From contig JAUIKS010000031.1 of the NCBI GenBank assembly GCA_030430565.1, positions 62,001 through 126,000 of the forward strand: 64,000 bases of DNA. Direction: 5' to 3'. Shown here piece by piece: positions 1-8,176 of the stretch. Numbering within the stretch: position 1 is the first letter of the stretch; each line of letters starts with the position of its first letter. Below the pieces are notes generated by a model, which was not told where the DNA came from, ran no database searches, and saw only the letters and a program-made list of their open reading frames with translations. The translations under genes and the position numbers were made by a program. This DNA is from Polyangia bacterium (GTDB taxonomy: Bacteria > Myxococcota_A > Polyangia > Nannocystales > Nannocystaceae).

Positions 1-2118
1 CTCGTTGGTGCTCTGCAGCTCCTCGTTGCTCGCGACCAGCTCCTCGTTGGCCGCCTGCAGCTCCTCGTTGCTGGTCTGCAGCTCCTCGACGACGGTCTGG
101 AGGTTCTCGCGCGTGTAGGCCAGCTCCGACTCGAGCATGCTCTGACGCTCGAGCGACGCGCCCGTGGCGTCGAGCTCGACCTCCGAGGCCGCCCGCGCCG
201 TCGCGACGGCGGAGGCGGTGTCCCCCAGCGTGATCAGCGTGTAGCGCTGACTCGAGCGCGGGTGGGCGAAGCTCTCGGCGGAGACCGTGAGCTCGCGCTC
301 CGGCTCGTCCGCGAGCGGCACCTTCGCGAAGCGCGAGCTCGACTCATTCGTCGGCGCGCGCTGCAAGAGCCCGGCGACCGCCACCTGGAGCGCGCCGCCG
401 AGCAGCTCGACGAGCCGTCGAGACGGGCGTCGGCGCGTGTACTGAAGGTACTGCTCGGCGCCGCCGAAGCTGTCGACGAGCTCGTGCTTCTCGTCGATCA
501 AGAAGCCGGGCGGGATGTAGCGGTCGAGCAGGCGGTCGTAGAGCGCGAGCAGCTGCGTCTCCGGGACGTCACGCTTGCCGCGGGTCAGCAGCGGCGACGG
601 GGCGCGGGCCTCGGCGCTCCTGCGCGCCAACGGGATGCGGAGCGGATCGAGCAGCCGGACGTCGCGTCGCTTGCGGTAGATCTTCCAGTGCTCGTCGACC
701 GCGTCGAATTCGTGGACGAGCGCGCCGGTCGACTCGCTCGAGCCGAGGAACAACATCCCCCGCCGCGCCAGGCCGAAGTGAAACAGCGAGAGCACCGCCT
801 TCTGCGTGGCCTGGTTGAGGTAGATCAGGAGGTTGCGACACGAGATGAGGTGCATCTTCGTGAACGGGGCGTCCTGCGTCACGTCGTGCGGCGCGAACAC
901 GATCCGCTTGCGCAGCTCGGAGTCGACCCGGAACGCGCCGCCCGCCTCTTCGAAGAAGCGCGCGCGTCGACCCGCGCTCACCAGCTCGAGCTGCTCGCGA
1001 TAGAAGTAGCCCTTGCTCCCGCGCTCGAGCGACACGCGGTGCACGTCCGTCGCCAGGATCTTGAAATTCAGCGGGCGCGCGCGCGCCAACAGCTGCTCCC
1101 ACAGGACCATCGCGAGGGAGTACGCCTCTTCACCCGTCGCGCAGCCGGCGACCCATACACGGACGTCCTCATCCGGCGGAACGCGGTCGAGGAGCTCGGG
1201 GATGACCTTCTCCTCGATGACGCGAAACGCGTCCGGGTCGCGGAAGAACTGGGTCACGCCGATGAGCAGGTCGTGATACAGCAGCGTCAGCTCATCGGGA
1301 TCGGACTCGAGCCGCGCGGCGTACTCGTCGAGGCTCGCGTAATCCCCGAGCTCGACCCGGCGGTTGATCCGACGACCGATCGTCCCGCGCTTGTAGGTCG
1401 AGAAGTCGAGCCCGCACACCTGGTTGAGCAGCTTGACGATGGCGTCCATCGGCTCGCTGACGAACTCTTGCGAGTCGTCCTCGAGCTCGTCGACGTCGTG
1501 CTCCTCGGTGATGTAGCGCGCGAGCTCGGGCGAAGACGCGGCGTGGTCGACGTGGCCGGTCGCGAGCGCGCTGAGCGGCATCCCGTCGAACTTGGCGCTC
1601 TCCGGGCTCTCGACGAGCACCATGCCGCCGCCGCGCTTGACCTCTTTGATCCCGCGCGAGCCGTCGCTCCCGCTCCCCGACAGCACGATCGCGATCGCGC
1701 GAGGTCCGAGATCCTGCGCGAGTGAGCGAAAGAACAGGTCGATCGGCAGCGCGAGCGCGCGACGCTTCTCGCGCTCGCGGAGGTGCAGGTGACGCCCCTT
1801 GATCGTGATCTCCATGCGCGGCGGCAGCACGTAGACGTGGTTCTGCTCGACCGCGAGCCCGTGCTCAGCGACGACCACCGACATATCCGAGTGACGCGCG
1901 AGCAGCTCGACCATCATGCTGCGGAAGTCCGGCGAGAGGTGCTGCACCACCACGAACGCCATCCCCGGGTCGGGTCGAAGGTTGGAGAAGAACCGCTCGA
2001 GCGACTCGAGACCGCCCGCGGAGGCGCCGATGCCGACCACCGGGAACGAGCTGTCAGCAGCCGCTCGGTTCTTCTCCTCGGCGAGATCGCCGCGTGGGCT
2101 TTCGTGGACTTCGCTCAT
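1..2118 (-). CDS. CheB-CheR-PAS hybrid chemotaxis methylesterase/methyltransferase (3' end cut by window edge)
   Basis: This is the first 706 codons of a minus-strand gene that runs off the left edge. Residues 25-200 form a CheB methylesterase domain: GIGASAGGLESL holds the nucleophile Ser33, VVVQHLSPDF holds His60, and GSGSDGS holds the expected Asp. A CheR methyltransferase domain follows at about 215-480, with the SAM-binding motif VAGCATGEEAYS and the CheR signature LISCRNLLIYL. The last visible part is a coiled coil of repeated ELQ/SNEEL heptads, the usual linker to PAS and often kinase domains in this hybrid family, which would lie outside the window. Such hybrids act on receptor-like glutamates or on their own PAS partners. 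No che operon is visible; an orphan histidine kinase lies upstream. Start chosen at the ATG at 2118. Confidence 0.9.
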   Translation of the reverse strand, partial: MSEVHESPRGDLAEEKNRAAADSSFPVVGIGASAGGLESLERFFSNLRPDPGMAFVVVQHLSPDFRSMMVELLARHSDMSVVVAEHGLAVEQNHVYVLPPRMEITIKGRHLHLREREKRRALALPIDLFFRSLAQDLGPRAIAIVLSGSGSDGSRGIKEVKRGGGMVLVESPESAKFDGMPLSALATGHVDHAASSPELARYITEEHDVDELEDDSQEFVSEPMDAIVKLLNQVCGLDFSTYKRGTIGRRINRRVELGDYASLDEYAARLESDPDELTLLYHDLLIGVTQFFRDPDAFRVIEEKVIPELLDRVPPDEDVRVWVAGCATGEEAYSLAMVLWEQLLARARPLNFKILATDVHRVSLERGSKGYFYREQLELVSAGRRARFFEEAGGAFRVDSELRKRIVFAPHDVTQDAPFTKMHLISCRNLLIYLNQATQKAVLSLFHFGLARRGMLFLGSSESTGALVHEFDAVDEHWKIYRKRRDVRLLDPLRIPLARRSAEARAPSPLLTRGKRDVPETQLLALYDRLLDRYIPPGFLIDEKHELVDSFGGAEQYLQYTRRRPSRRLVELLGGALQVAVAGLLQRAPTNESSSRFAKVPLADEPERELTVSAESFAHPRSSQRYTLITLGDTASAVATARAASEVELDATGASLERQSMLESELAYTRENLQTVVEELQTSNEELQAANEELVASNEELQSTNE

Positions 2119-2569
2119 GTGGCTGGCTCTCCTCGGCGGCTGCTCCCGACTCCTCGCCGCGCTCGTCGTCGTCGTCGCTACCGCGTAGGTCTACATCATC
2201 ACGTGTGTACAGGTCTGCGTCGTCGAGCGCGCCGACGCGGCGACGACGAGGGTCCCGACGAGCTCGCCGGTAGCGACCCCTAGAGACCGAAGAAGGGGCC
2301 GCGACCGGCGAGTGTCGAGAAGTCTGGGCGCCGTCGGCACGACGCGTCTGGATACGGTTTCATGCGCGGTCTCGTGCACAGTACGAACGCCCGTGGACAG
2401 CTCCTGAGCGACAGACCTGCTGAAAAGCAAGACCCGTACCAGCCGGCGCGTGCGACCCGCGAACCGCCGTCACGCGCCTGAGTCCATCCCCACGACAGCG
2501 CCGCAGACGACACGCGACGACGCGTGGAGGCGGGCGGTGTGTCTAATGCGCACGCCGTGCCAATATGAC
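2119..2569. other. intergenic region upstream of the cheB-cheR hybrid
   Basis: About 450 bp between the stop of the histidine kinase gene and the start of the CheB-CheR gene. It probably carries the promoter of the latter. Short reading frames in it have no recognisable protein character and I reject them. The end at 2561-2570 contains the AT-rich word AGTCATATTG (minus strand) discussed in the findings. No RNA gene or clear terminator is visible. Confidence 0.5.
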
Positions 2570-3595
2570 TCACCGCGCCGCAGCGGGACGCGGCAGCCGA
2601 ACCGTGATGATCGTTCGACCGCTTCCCGTGTCGAGCTCGAGCGAGCCGCCGAGCGACGCCGCGATCCTGGCCGCTACAAACAGCCCGATCCCGACCTGCG
2701 CCCCGCCGTCGTCTCCGCGCTCCTCGGGCGCGTGAAGCAGCCCCTCGCGCGCCTCGGGCGGTACATCGCCCGCGTTCGAGATGATCAGCTCGGCGCGCTC
2801 CCCCGCGACGCCGAGCGCGACGCGGACATCACCCTCTCCGTGGGTCGTCGCGTTGCGCAGCAGGTTCCACAGCAGCTGGTGAAGGAGCTTGGGGTCGGTG
2901 TCTGCAGTCAGCCCCTCGTGACGGCGCAGCGTGATCTTCGCCTCGTGGGCCGCGCCGAATCGCTCGACCATCGTCGCGACGACCGCGTCGACATCGACGC
3001 GCGTCCGCGAGACCGGCAACGAGCCGTCGTGGAGCCCCTCAAAATCGCGGAGCTGGTTGATCATGCGCTGGAGCACGTCGATGTTGGTGCGCATCCGCGT
3101 GAGCGTCGACCCGAGCGCCGGCGGGGCGTCTTCACCGGCGCTCAACTCGATCACCCCGATCCCGAACACGAGGACGTTGATCGGGTTGCGCAGGTCGTGC
3201 GAGACCACCCTCAAGTACCGTCGCAGCGCCGCCCACACCCGCTCGCGCTGCGCCTGCTCGCGCTGCGCCGGCTCGCGCTCGAGCTGCACGACGACCGACG
3301 CCTCGCCTCCCACACCCGCAGCCCAGGCGCGACAGCGCCACGGCGTCGCGTGCCCGGAGAGCCCGATCGTCTCCGTCACCGGCGTCGCCTCGTCCAGCGC
3401 TCGACGGAGCACGCGGCGCAGCACCTCCGGAGCCGCGACTCGCTCGTGCAGGTCACCGCCCTCCGTCGCCGCCTCGTCGAGCGCGCGCCGCGACGCGCGG
3501 TTGGCCGCGAGGACCCTCCCCGTCTCTGACAACAACAGGACCGGGGCGTCGAGCCCGTCCATCAACGCGCGAAAGTGATTGGGATCGTGGGTCAT
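2570..3595 (-). CDS. PAS-domain sensor histidine kinase
   Basis: A soluble two-component sensor kinase of about 341 residues. The N-terminal part (about 5-115) is PAS-like (MDGLDAPVLLLSETGRVLAA). A HisKA dimerisation helix carries the phospho-acceptor motif VVSHDLRNPINVL, and a HATPase_c domain follows with the N box LLWNLLRNATTHG and a G box near VGIGLFVAARIAASLGG. No membrane segment is visible, so it should sense a cytoplasmic signal or work through the PAS pocket. I prefer the ATG at 3595 because GAGGA lies 8 nt upstream; a longer frame starts at 3622. No response regulator gene is adjacent. The CheB-CheR hybrid lies downstream on the same strand but about 450 bp away, so co-transcription is uncertain. 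Confidence 0.88.
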   Translation of the reverse strand: MTHDPNHFRALMDGLDAPVLLLSETGRVLAANRASRRALDEAATEGGDLHERVAAPEVLRRVLRRALDEATPVTETIGLSGHATPWRCRAWAAGVGGEASVVVQLEREPAQREQAQRERVWAALRRYLRVVSHDLRNPINVLVFGIGVIELSAGEDAPPALGSTLTRMRTNIDVLQRMINQLRDFEGLHDGSLPVSRTRVDVDAVVATMVERFGAAHEAKITLRRHEGLTADTDPKLLHQLLWNLLRNATTHGEGDVRVALGVAGERAELIISNAGDVPPEAREGLLHAPEERGDDGGAQVGIGLFVAARIAASLGGSLELDTGSGRTIITVRLPRPAAAR

Positions 3596-3727
3596 AGCGC
3601 TGTCCTCAGCTCGGGGCCCCACGTATAGCGAACCCGCGCGGGCGGCTGAAAGTCACCGCGCGGCCGCGAACGCGTCAACGACGTGCGGCCGGGCGCGACG
3701 CGACCGCCACCTGACCAAGAGCGCTCG

Positions 3728-4609
3728 CTAGCCGAGGCTCGCCACGATCTCTTCGCTGCGCGCCCACAGCCGCGCCGCCATCTCGGCGTCCTGCGCGAGC
3801 GGGTGGGTGTCCGTGACCTGGCAGTCGGAGAAGTACTCGCCGCTCGTGCCCGCGAGCGCGGGGTGCACCGCGACCAAGCACTGCGTCGCCGCCCCCTGCG
3901 GGATCGACTTGAGCTTCATGGTCGAGAGCACGGCCTCGGCGTCCTCGAGATGGCGCGCGAGGTTGGTCCGGATGACGCCGGGGTGCAGCGAGTTCGCGGT
4001 CCGCCCGCTCCCGGTGAAGCGCTTCGCGAGCTCCTTCGTGAACAGGATGTTCGCGAGCTTCGACTGCCCGTACATCTTCCACGGCTTGTAGTCGCGCTGA
4101 CCGCTCAGGTTATCGAATTCGATACCTGACTCGGGCGCCATGTGGTGGGCGCCGCTGCTGAGCACGACCACGCGACCGTCGTCCGCGAGCGAGTCGAGCA
4201 GCTCGGTGACGAGGATGAAGTGGCCGATGTGGTTGGTGAGGAACTGAAGATCGAGGCCGTGGGTCGTGCGCGGCTCCGGGAGCGCCATGATGCCGGCGTT
4301 GCAGATGAGCGCGTCGATCGAGCGCCCGAGCCCGCGGATCTCGGCAGCGCACGCGCGGACCGACGCCGCGTCGGACAGCTCGCACGCCACGGGGGTCCCC
4401 TCGACGCCGGTCGACGCGATCGCGGCGGCCGCCTTCTCGCGCGTGCGCGCGGCCCCGATGATGTGGCCCCCTCGCATCCCGAGCACTCTCGTGGTCTCGA
4501 GACCGAGCCCAGAGTTACAGCCGGTGACGACGAAGGTCTTGCCGGTCAGATCGAGCCCGCTCGTGACCTCTTCCGCGGTGCTTTCAAAACCGAATTGCGA
4601 GATGTCCAT
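3728..4609 (-). CDS. short-chain dehydrogenase/reductase (retinol dehydrogenase/WWOX-like)
   Basis: A 293-residue classical-type SDR. The dinucleotide-binding motif TGCNSGLG is at about 30-37, the NAG motif (ICNAGIMALPEP) near 106, and the catalytic Ser (VVVLSSGAHH) and YGQSK follow in the normal order. The insertion after the catalytic Ser and the motif LTNHIGHFILVTELL resemble retinol dehydrogenase/WW-domain oxidoreductase relatives, which in bacteria are broad NAD(P)-dependent oxidoreductases of unknown substrate. An AGGGG ribosome site lies about 6 nt upstream of the ATG. No operon partner is close, so the substrate cannot be inferred from context. Confidence 0.88.
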   Translation of the reverse strand: MDISQFGFESTAEEVTSGLDLTGKTFVVTGCNSGLGLETTRVLGMRGGHIIGAARTREKAAAAIASTGVEGTPVACELSDAASVRACAAEIRGLGRSIDALICNAGIMALPEPRTTHGLDLQFLTNHIGHFILVTELLDSLADDGRVVVLSSGAHHMAPESGIEFDNLSGQRDYKPWKMYGQSKLANILFTKELAKRFTGSGRTANSLHPGVIRTNLARHLEDAEAVLSTMKLKSIPQGAATQCLVAVHPALAGTSGEYFSDCQVTDTHPLAQDAEMAARLWARSEEIVASLG

Positions 4610-4649
4610 ACGGTACCCCTAGCACGTTCTAGGGCAGGCGCGCTCGCGC

Positions 4650-5075
4650 TCAGGCGCGCTCATCGGAATTGTCACACAGCGGCGCGAATGCGGTCTCCGA
4701 CGCGATGAGCGGTCGCGCTCCCTCGGTCGCGGTCCACGAGTACCCGCCCATGTACGAGTACACGCTGCACCCGGGGAGCACGAGGTCGATGTCGGGCACG
4801 ATGCAGGCGCCGGGGTAGATGACGTTGGGGGCGTTGGGGCTGCACTGGCCGCTCTAGGTGACCCCCGGCGACGGATCGATGCAGTCGGCGGAGAAGCACT
4901 CGCGGAGCGTGGGGAAGCTCGCCGCCGGGTCAGCGTCATCGACGAGCTCGAGCTCGAGCTCGAGGGCAGGGACCGGCGGGTCGGGGATGTCCTCACCGAC
5001 CGACGGCGGCGAGCAGCTCGGCGGCCCCATCCATGGCGTTGGGTCTTTCTGAGGCGGGCTGTTTGGCGGCCTCAT
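4650..5075 (-). pseudogene. small Cys-containing protein gene interrupted by an in-frame TAG
   Basis: One continuous minus-strand frame of 142 codons has a single internal stop, TAG at 4854-4856 (codon 74). Before it the frame reads through an acidic Pro/Glu/Leu-rich stretch and Cys pairs (RECFSADCIDPSPGVT). After it the frame continues with protein-like sequence (SGQCSPNAPNVIYPGACIV, then VLPGCSVYSYMGGYSW) to TGA at 4650-4652. Codon bias stays high GC3 on both sides, so both halves look like one gene. It resembles fragments of the Cys-rich secreted proteins common in this genome, but no signal peptide or lipobox is visible, so the 5' end may also be lost. The TAG could be a true nonsense mutation or a sequencing error. 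Confidence 0.45.
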
Positions 5076-5389
5076 TGACGGGGTACCCAGGCCCCCCGAA
5101 GGGATTGCGACGCGGCGAAAAAACTCTCGTACGCGATGGCGCGCCCAAAATCGCGCGCCGCGCGATCACGGCACGATGATCGCGCGCGCCCTCCCGACGA
5201 CGCTCGATCACTCGATGCGCGGGCTGAGGAGCCGTGGTCGTTCGTGCATCGTCGTCACTCCAAACAAGTCCAATGAGACATCTATGGTCGCGCAGCGCCT
5301 CGACGCGCGCACGCGCGAACCGGGGACGCCGCGTCCCAATGGTTGTGCGCGCCGGCGAGGGTGAGCGCCGCCGATAACGCTCGAGCGCG
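5076..5389. other. intergenic region between the interrupted frame and feoB
   Basis: About 310 bp downstream of the feoB stop and upstream of the interrupted small frame. It contains many CGCG-rich inverted repeats (for example around 5150-5200) but no T-rich tract, so no intrinsic terminator can be called. No convincing reading frame or RNA gene is seen. Confidence 0.4.
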
Positions 5390-7669
5390 CTACGTGAAGC
5401 CGAGCGCGCGCCCGACCTGATACACGAGCACCGCCATCACGTAGGCCACGCCGGTCATCGAGAAGAACATGAACAGCGGCCAGCTCCAGCCGCCGGTCTC
5501 GCGCCGCACCACCGCGACGGTCGACATGCACTGGCAGGCGTAGACGAAGAACACCATCAGCGCGAGGCCCTTGAGCGGCGTGTGCCGGCGCTCCCCGGTG
5601 TCCTCGTCGACCGCGGCGCGCATGGCCTCGCGCAGGCTCGTGTCGTCGTCGTCCGCGCCCTCGATGCCGTAGACGAGCCCCAGGGTGCTGACCATGACCT
5701 CGCGGGCCGCGAAGCTGCCGAGGATCGCGATGCCGACGCGAAACTCCTGACCCATGGGCGCGAGCGCGGGCTCCATGGCCTTCCCGACGCGACCGCCGAT
5801 GGAGTACTCGATGGGCGAGACGTCGCGCGCGGCCTCGTTCGCGGGCTTGCCGTCGACGACCTGCACGACCGCCGAGTCCTCGACGCCCGCGTCGGCGGGC
5901 GGCTTGGGGAAGCTGAGCAGCGCCCACAGGACCACGGTCATGGCCAGGATCACGGTGCCCGCGCCGCGCACGAAGTCGGCCGTGCGGTCGTAGACGTAGA
6001 CGGCGGTGTTGCGCAGCCGCGGCGCGCGATAGGGCGGCAGCTCGAGCACTAAGGGCGGGGTCGGGCTGCGCAGCACGGTGCGCTTGAGCAGCGCGCCGAC
6101 GGCCAACGCCGACAGGGTCGAGAGCGCGTACATCGCGAGCAGCACGAGGCCGCCGAGCGAGAACGGCCCGTAGCGCACGTCGCCGGGGAACAGCGCGCCG
6201 ATGATCAGCACGTAGATCGGCAGGCGCGCGCTGCAGCTCATGTACGGGATCATCAAGATCGTGACGAGCCGGTCTTTGAACGAGCTGATCGTGCGCGTGC
6301 CCATGATCGCCGGGATCGCGCAGGCGTAGCCGCTGAGCAGCGGCACGAACGCGCGCCCGTGCAGGCCCACGCGCGCCATCAGGCGATCGATGAGGAAGGC
6401 CGCGCGCGCCATGTAGCCGGTGTCCTCGAGCAGGCCGATGAACAAGAACAGCAGCGCGATCTGGGGGATGAAGACGAGCACGTTGCCGACGCCCGCGATC
6501 ACGCCCTCGGTCAGCAGGTCGGTGAACACCCCGGGGCCGAGCCCGCTCGAGACCAAACCCGAGAGCCAGCCGATGACCGCCTCGATCGCGTCCATGAAGG
6601 GCGACGCCCAGGTGAAGATCGAGTTGAAGAGCAGCGCCATGACCGCGATGAAGACGAGCGGGCCCCACAGCGGGTGCGTGAGCACGCGGTCGATGCGAGC
6701 CGAGCGACCCATCGCGGGCGCGACCGCGTCGCCCTCGCGTGTCGCGGCGCCGAGGCCGTCGACGTAGCCGATCGCGTCGAGGATCCGGTCGACCTCGCGG
6801 TAGCGCCGCTCGATCAGCTCGCGCGTCGCGGCGGCGGCCTGCTCGATCGCGACCCGCGACAGCGCGGCCGCCTCGGAGGGGCGCGCGCCGGTGAGCGCGT
6901 CGGTCCCGGCGGCGCGCGCCGACAGCAGCCAGCGCCCGCGCGCGGGGCTGTTGACCACCGACTGCAGCTCGGGGATCGCCGCCCGCGTCGACGACGAGCT
7001 GGCCGCGGGGGCAGGTCCACGATCACCTGTCTCTTCAAACAGATCGCCGAGGCCGAGCGCCTCGTCCACCGGCCGCAGCAGGCGCGCGCGCAGGGCGTCG
7101 CCGACCTCCTGGGGCTGGGGCTGTGACCGCAGCCACGCGCGCTCGAGCAGCGCGGTGACCAGCGCCTGCGCGCCCTCGCCCGCGCGCGCGACCGTCGGCA
7201 CCACCGGGACGCCGAGCTGGGCGGAGAGCTGCTCCGGCGCGATCGCGAGGCCCGCCGCCTCGGCGACGTCGATCATGTTGAGCGCGATCACCAGCGGCAG
7301 GCCGTGCTCGAGCAGCTGCATGGCCAGGTAGAGGTTGCGCCCGAGGTTGGCGGCGTCGACCACCAAGATCACCGCGTGCGGCGCGGCGACGTCATCGTCG
7401 GCCTCGCTGAGGCAGCGAAACGCGACCGCCTCGTCCTCGGACACCGGCGTGAGGCTGTAGACGCCCGGAAGGTCGATGAGCGCGATGCTCGGGATCCGCT
7501 GGCGCTCACGCGCGCGCCGCAGCAGCTCGTCACGCACCCGACCCTCGCGGGTCTCCACGGTCACGCCGGCGTAGTTGCCGACCTTGTGCCGCGCGCCGGT
7601 CAGCACGTTGAACAGGCTGGTCTTGCCGACGTTGGGGTTGCCCGCGAGGGCGACTCGCAGCTCGTTCAC
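5390..7669 (-). CDS. feoB: ferrous iron transporter FeoB
   Basis: A 759-residue inner-membrane Fe(II) transporter, close to the usual FeoB length. The N-terminal G domain shows G1 GNPNVGKTS at 10-18, the switch region GNYAGVTVETREG, G3 DLPGVYSL and G4 NMID. A long C-terminal polytopic region carries the FeoB gate and nucleoside-recognition repeats (LLSGYACAIPAIMGTR, SCSARLPIYVLI). The start is GTG at 7669, whose TGA overlaps the feoA stop (GTGA), so translation is probably coupled. Much longer upstream extensions of this frame run through feoA out of frame and are not real. An AT-rich patch with unusual codons lies at 7026-7047. Fur-like control would be expected, but no Fur box is visible upstream. 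Confidence 0.95.
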   Translation of the reverse strand: MNELRVALAGNPNVGKTSLFNVLTGARHKVGNYAGVTVETREGRVRDELLRRARERQRIPSIALIDLPGVYSLTPVSEDEAVAFRCLSEADDDVAAPHAVILVVDAANLGRNLYLAMQLLEHGLPLVIALNMIDVAEAAGLAIAPEQLSAQLGVPVVPTVARAGEGAQALVTALLERAWLRSQPQPQEVGDALRARLLRPVDEALGLGDLFEETGDRGPAPAASSSSTRAAIPELQSVVNSPARGRWLLSARAAGTDALTGARPSEAAALSRVAIEQAAAATRELIERRYREVDRILDAIGYVDGLGAATREGDAVAPAMGRSARIDRVLTHPLWGPLVFIAVMALLFNSIFTWASPFMDAIEAVIGWLSGLVSSGLGPGVFTDLLTEGVIAGVGNVLVFIPQIALLFLFIGLLEDTGYMARAAFLIDRLMARVGLHGRAFVPLLSGYACAIPAIMGTRTISSFKDRLVTILMIPYMSCSARLPIYVLIIGALFPGDVRYGPFSLGGLVLLAMYALSTLSALAVGALLKRTVLRSPTPPLVLELPPYRAPRLRNTAVYVYDRTADFVRGAGTVILAMTVVLWALLSFPKPPADAGVEDSAVVQVVDGKPANEAARDVSPIEYSIGGRVGKAMEPALAPMGQEFRVGIAILGSFAAREVMVSTLGLVYGIEGADDDDTSLREAMRAAVDEDTGERRHTPLKGLALMVFFVYACQCMSTVAVVRRETGGWSWPLFMFFSMTGVAYVMAVLVYQVGRALGFT

Positions 7670-8022
7670 GCGCCCGCCTCCGACGCGAGGAGCTCGACCT
7701 CGACGAGGCGCGCCTCGGCGCGGCGGAGCGACACGTGACCGCCGCGCACGCGCAGCTCGAGCGGGTCGCCGAGCGGCGCGCGCTTGACCAGCGTAACCAG
7801 GGTGCCGGGGACAAAGCCCATCTCCATGAGCCGCAGGCTCAGGTCGCCCGCGTCGCCGTCGACCGCGGCCCGGACCCGGCGAACCCGCGCGCGTCCTCCG
7901 AGCGCGAGCTCGGCGAGCGTCGTCGTCTTCGTCGCCGTCTTCGTCGTCGTCTTCGTCGCTGTCGCGCTCGCCGTGGCGCTCGCGTCGTCCGCAGGGCTCT
8001 TGGAGAAAGCGCGCTGGTGCAC
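7666..8022 (-). CDS. feoA: FeoA-domain protein
   Basis: A 118-residue protein whose C-terminal 75 residues are a FeoA SH3-like domain (LRLMEMGFVPGTLVTLVKR, then DPLELRVRGGHVSLRRAEA). FeoA is a small cytosolic partner required for FeoB transport. It lies directly upstream of feoB with a 4-bp overlap, the classic feoAB order. The N-terminal 40 residues are an unusual low-complexity Thr/Ala/Lys tract (TATKTTTKTATKTTT) encoded by near-repeats of ACGACGAAG. The GTG at 8022 is the only start that includes this tract; a shorter product is possible. FeoC is not visible. Confidence 0.88.
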   Translation of the reverse strand: MHQRAFSKSPADDASATASATATKTTTKTATKTTTLAELALGGRARVRRVRAAVDGDAGDLSLRLMEMGFVPGTLVTLVKRAPLGDPLELRVRGGHVSLRRAEARLVEVELLASEAGA

Positions 8023-8176
8023 AGGGGCTCACTTTCGTTCGCGTTGCTACGCGCGGTCAAGTGCGGGTCTTTGCCGCCGCCCCGACTCCGCGCGCGCGTG
8101 TGAGAAGGGCAACGAGCGGCGCTGCGGCGCCCTGTCGCTCGATATTGCAGTGCGACTGCTACGCTCCGCGACGCGC
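8023..8176. promoter_or_regulatory. divergent intergenic region feoAB / hrpB
   Basis: A 154-bp region between divergent starts. On the minus strand a weak TTGACC lies around 8056-8062, but the matching -10 is poor. An inverted repeat GGCGC-TGC-GGCGCC sits near 8120-8135. I looked for a Fur-type or DtxR-type palindrome and did not find one. The region must hold both promoters, but I cannot place them reliably. Confidence 0.35.

Noticed and set aside
262..1725. Long plus-strand frame over the CheB-CheR gene
   Set aside because: The minus strand shows clear CheB and CheR motifs; the plus frame is an Arg/Ala/Glu/Leu-rich shadow typical of GC-rich DNA.
2191..2573. Short minus-strand frames upstream of the CheB-CheR gene
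   Set aside because: No ribosome site, no family-like sequence, and the frames overlap each other.
7027..7045. CTGTCTCTT words resembling a Tn5 mosaic-end sequencing adapter
   Set aside because: Only 8-9 bases match and they lie inside normal coding or intergenic sequence; chance is enough.
7784..8176. Upstream extension of the hrpB frame
   Set aside because: It overlaps feoA antisense; recognisable helicase sequence starts after 8177.
8023..8176. Fur or DtxR box upstream of feoAB
   Set aside because: No palindrome close to either consensus could be found.
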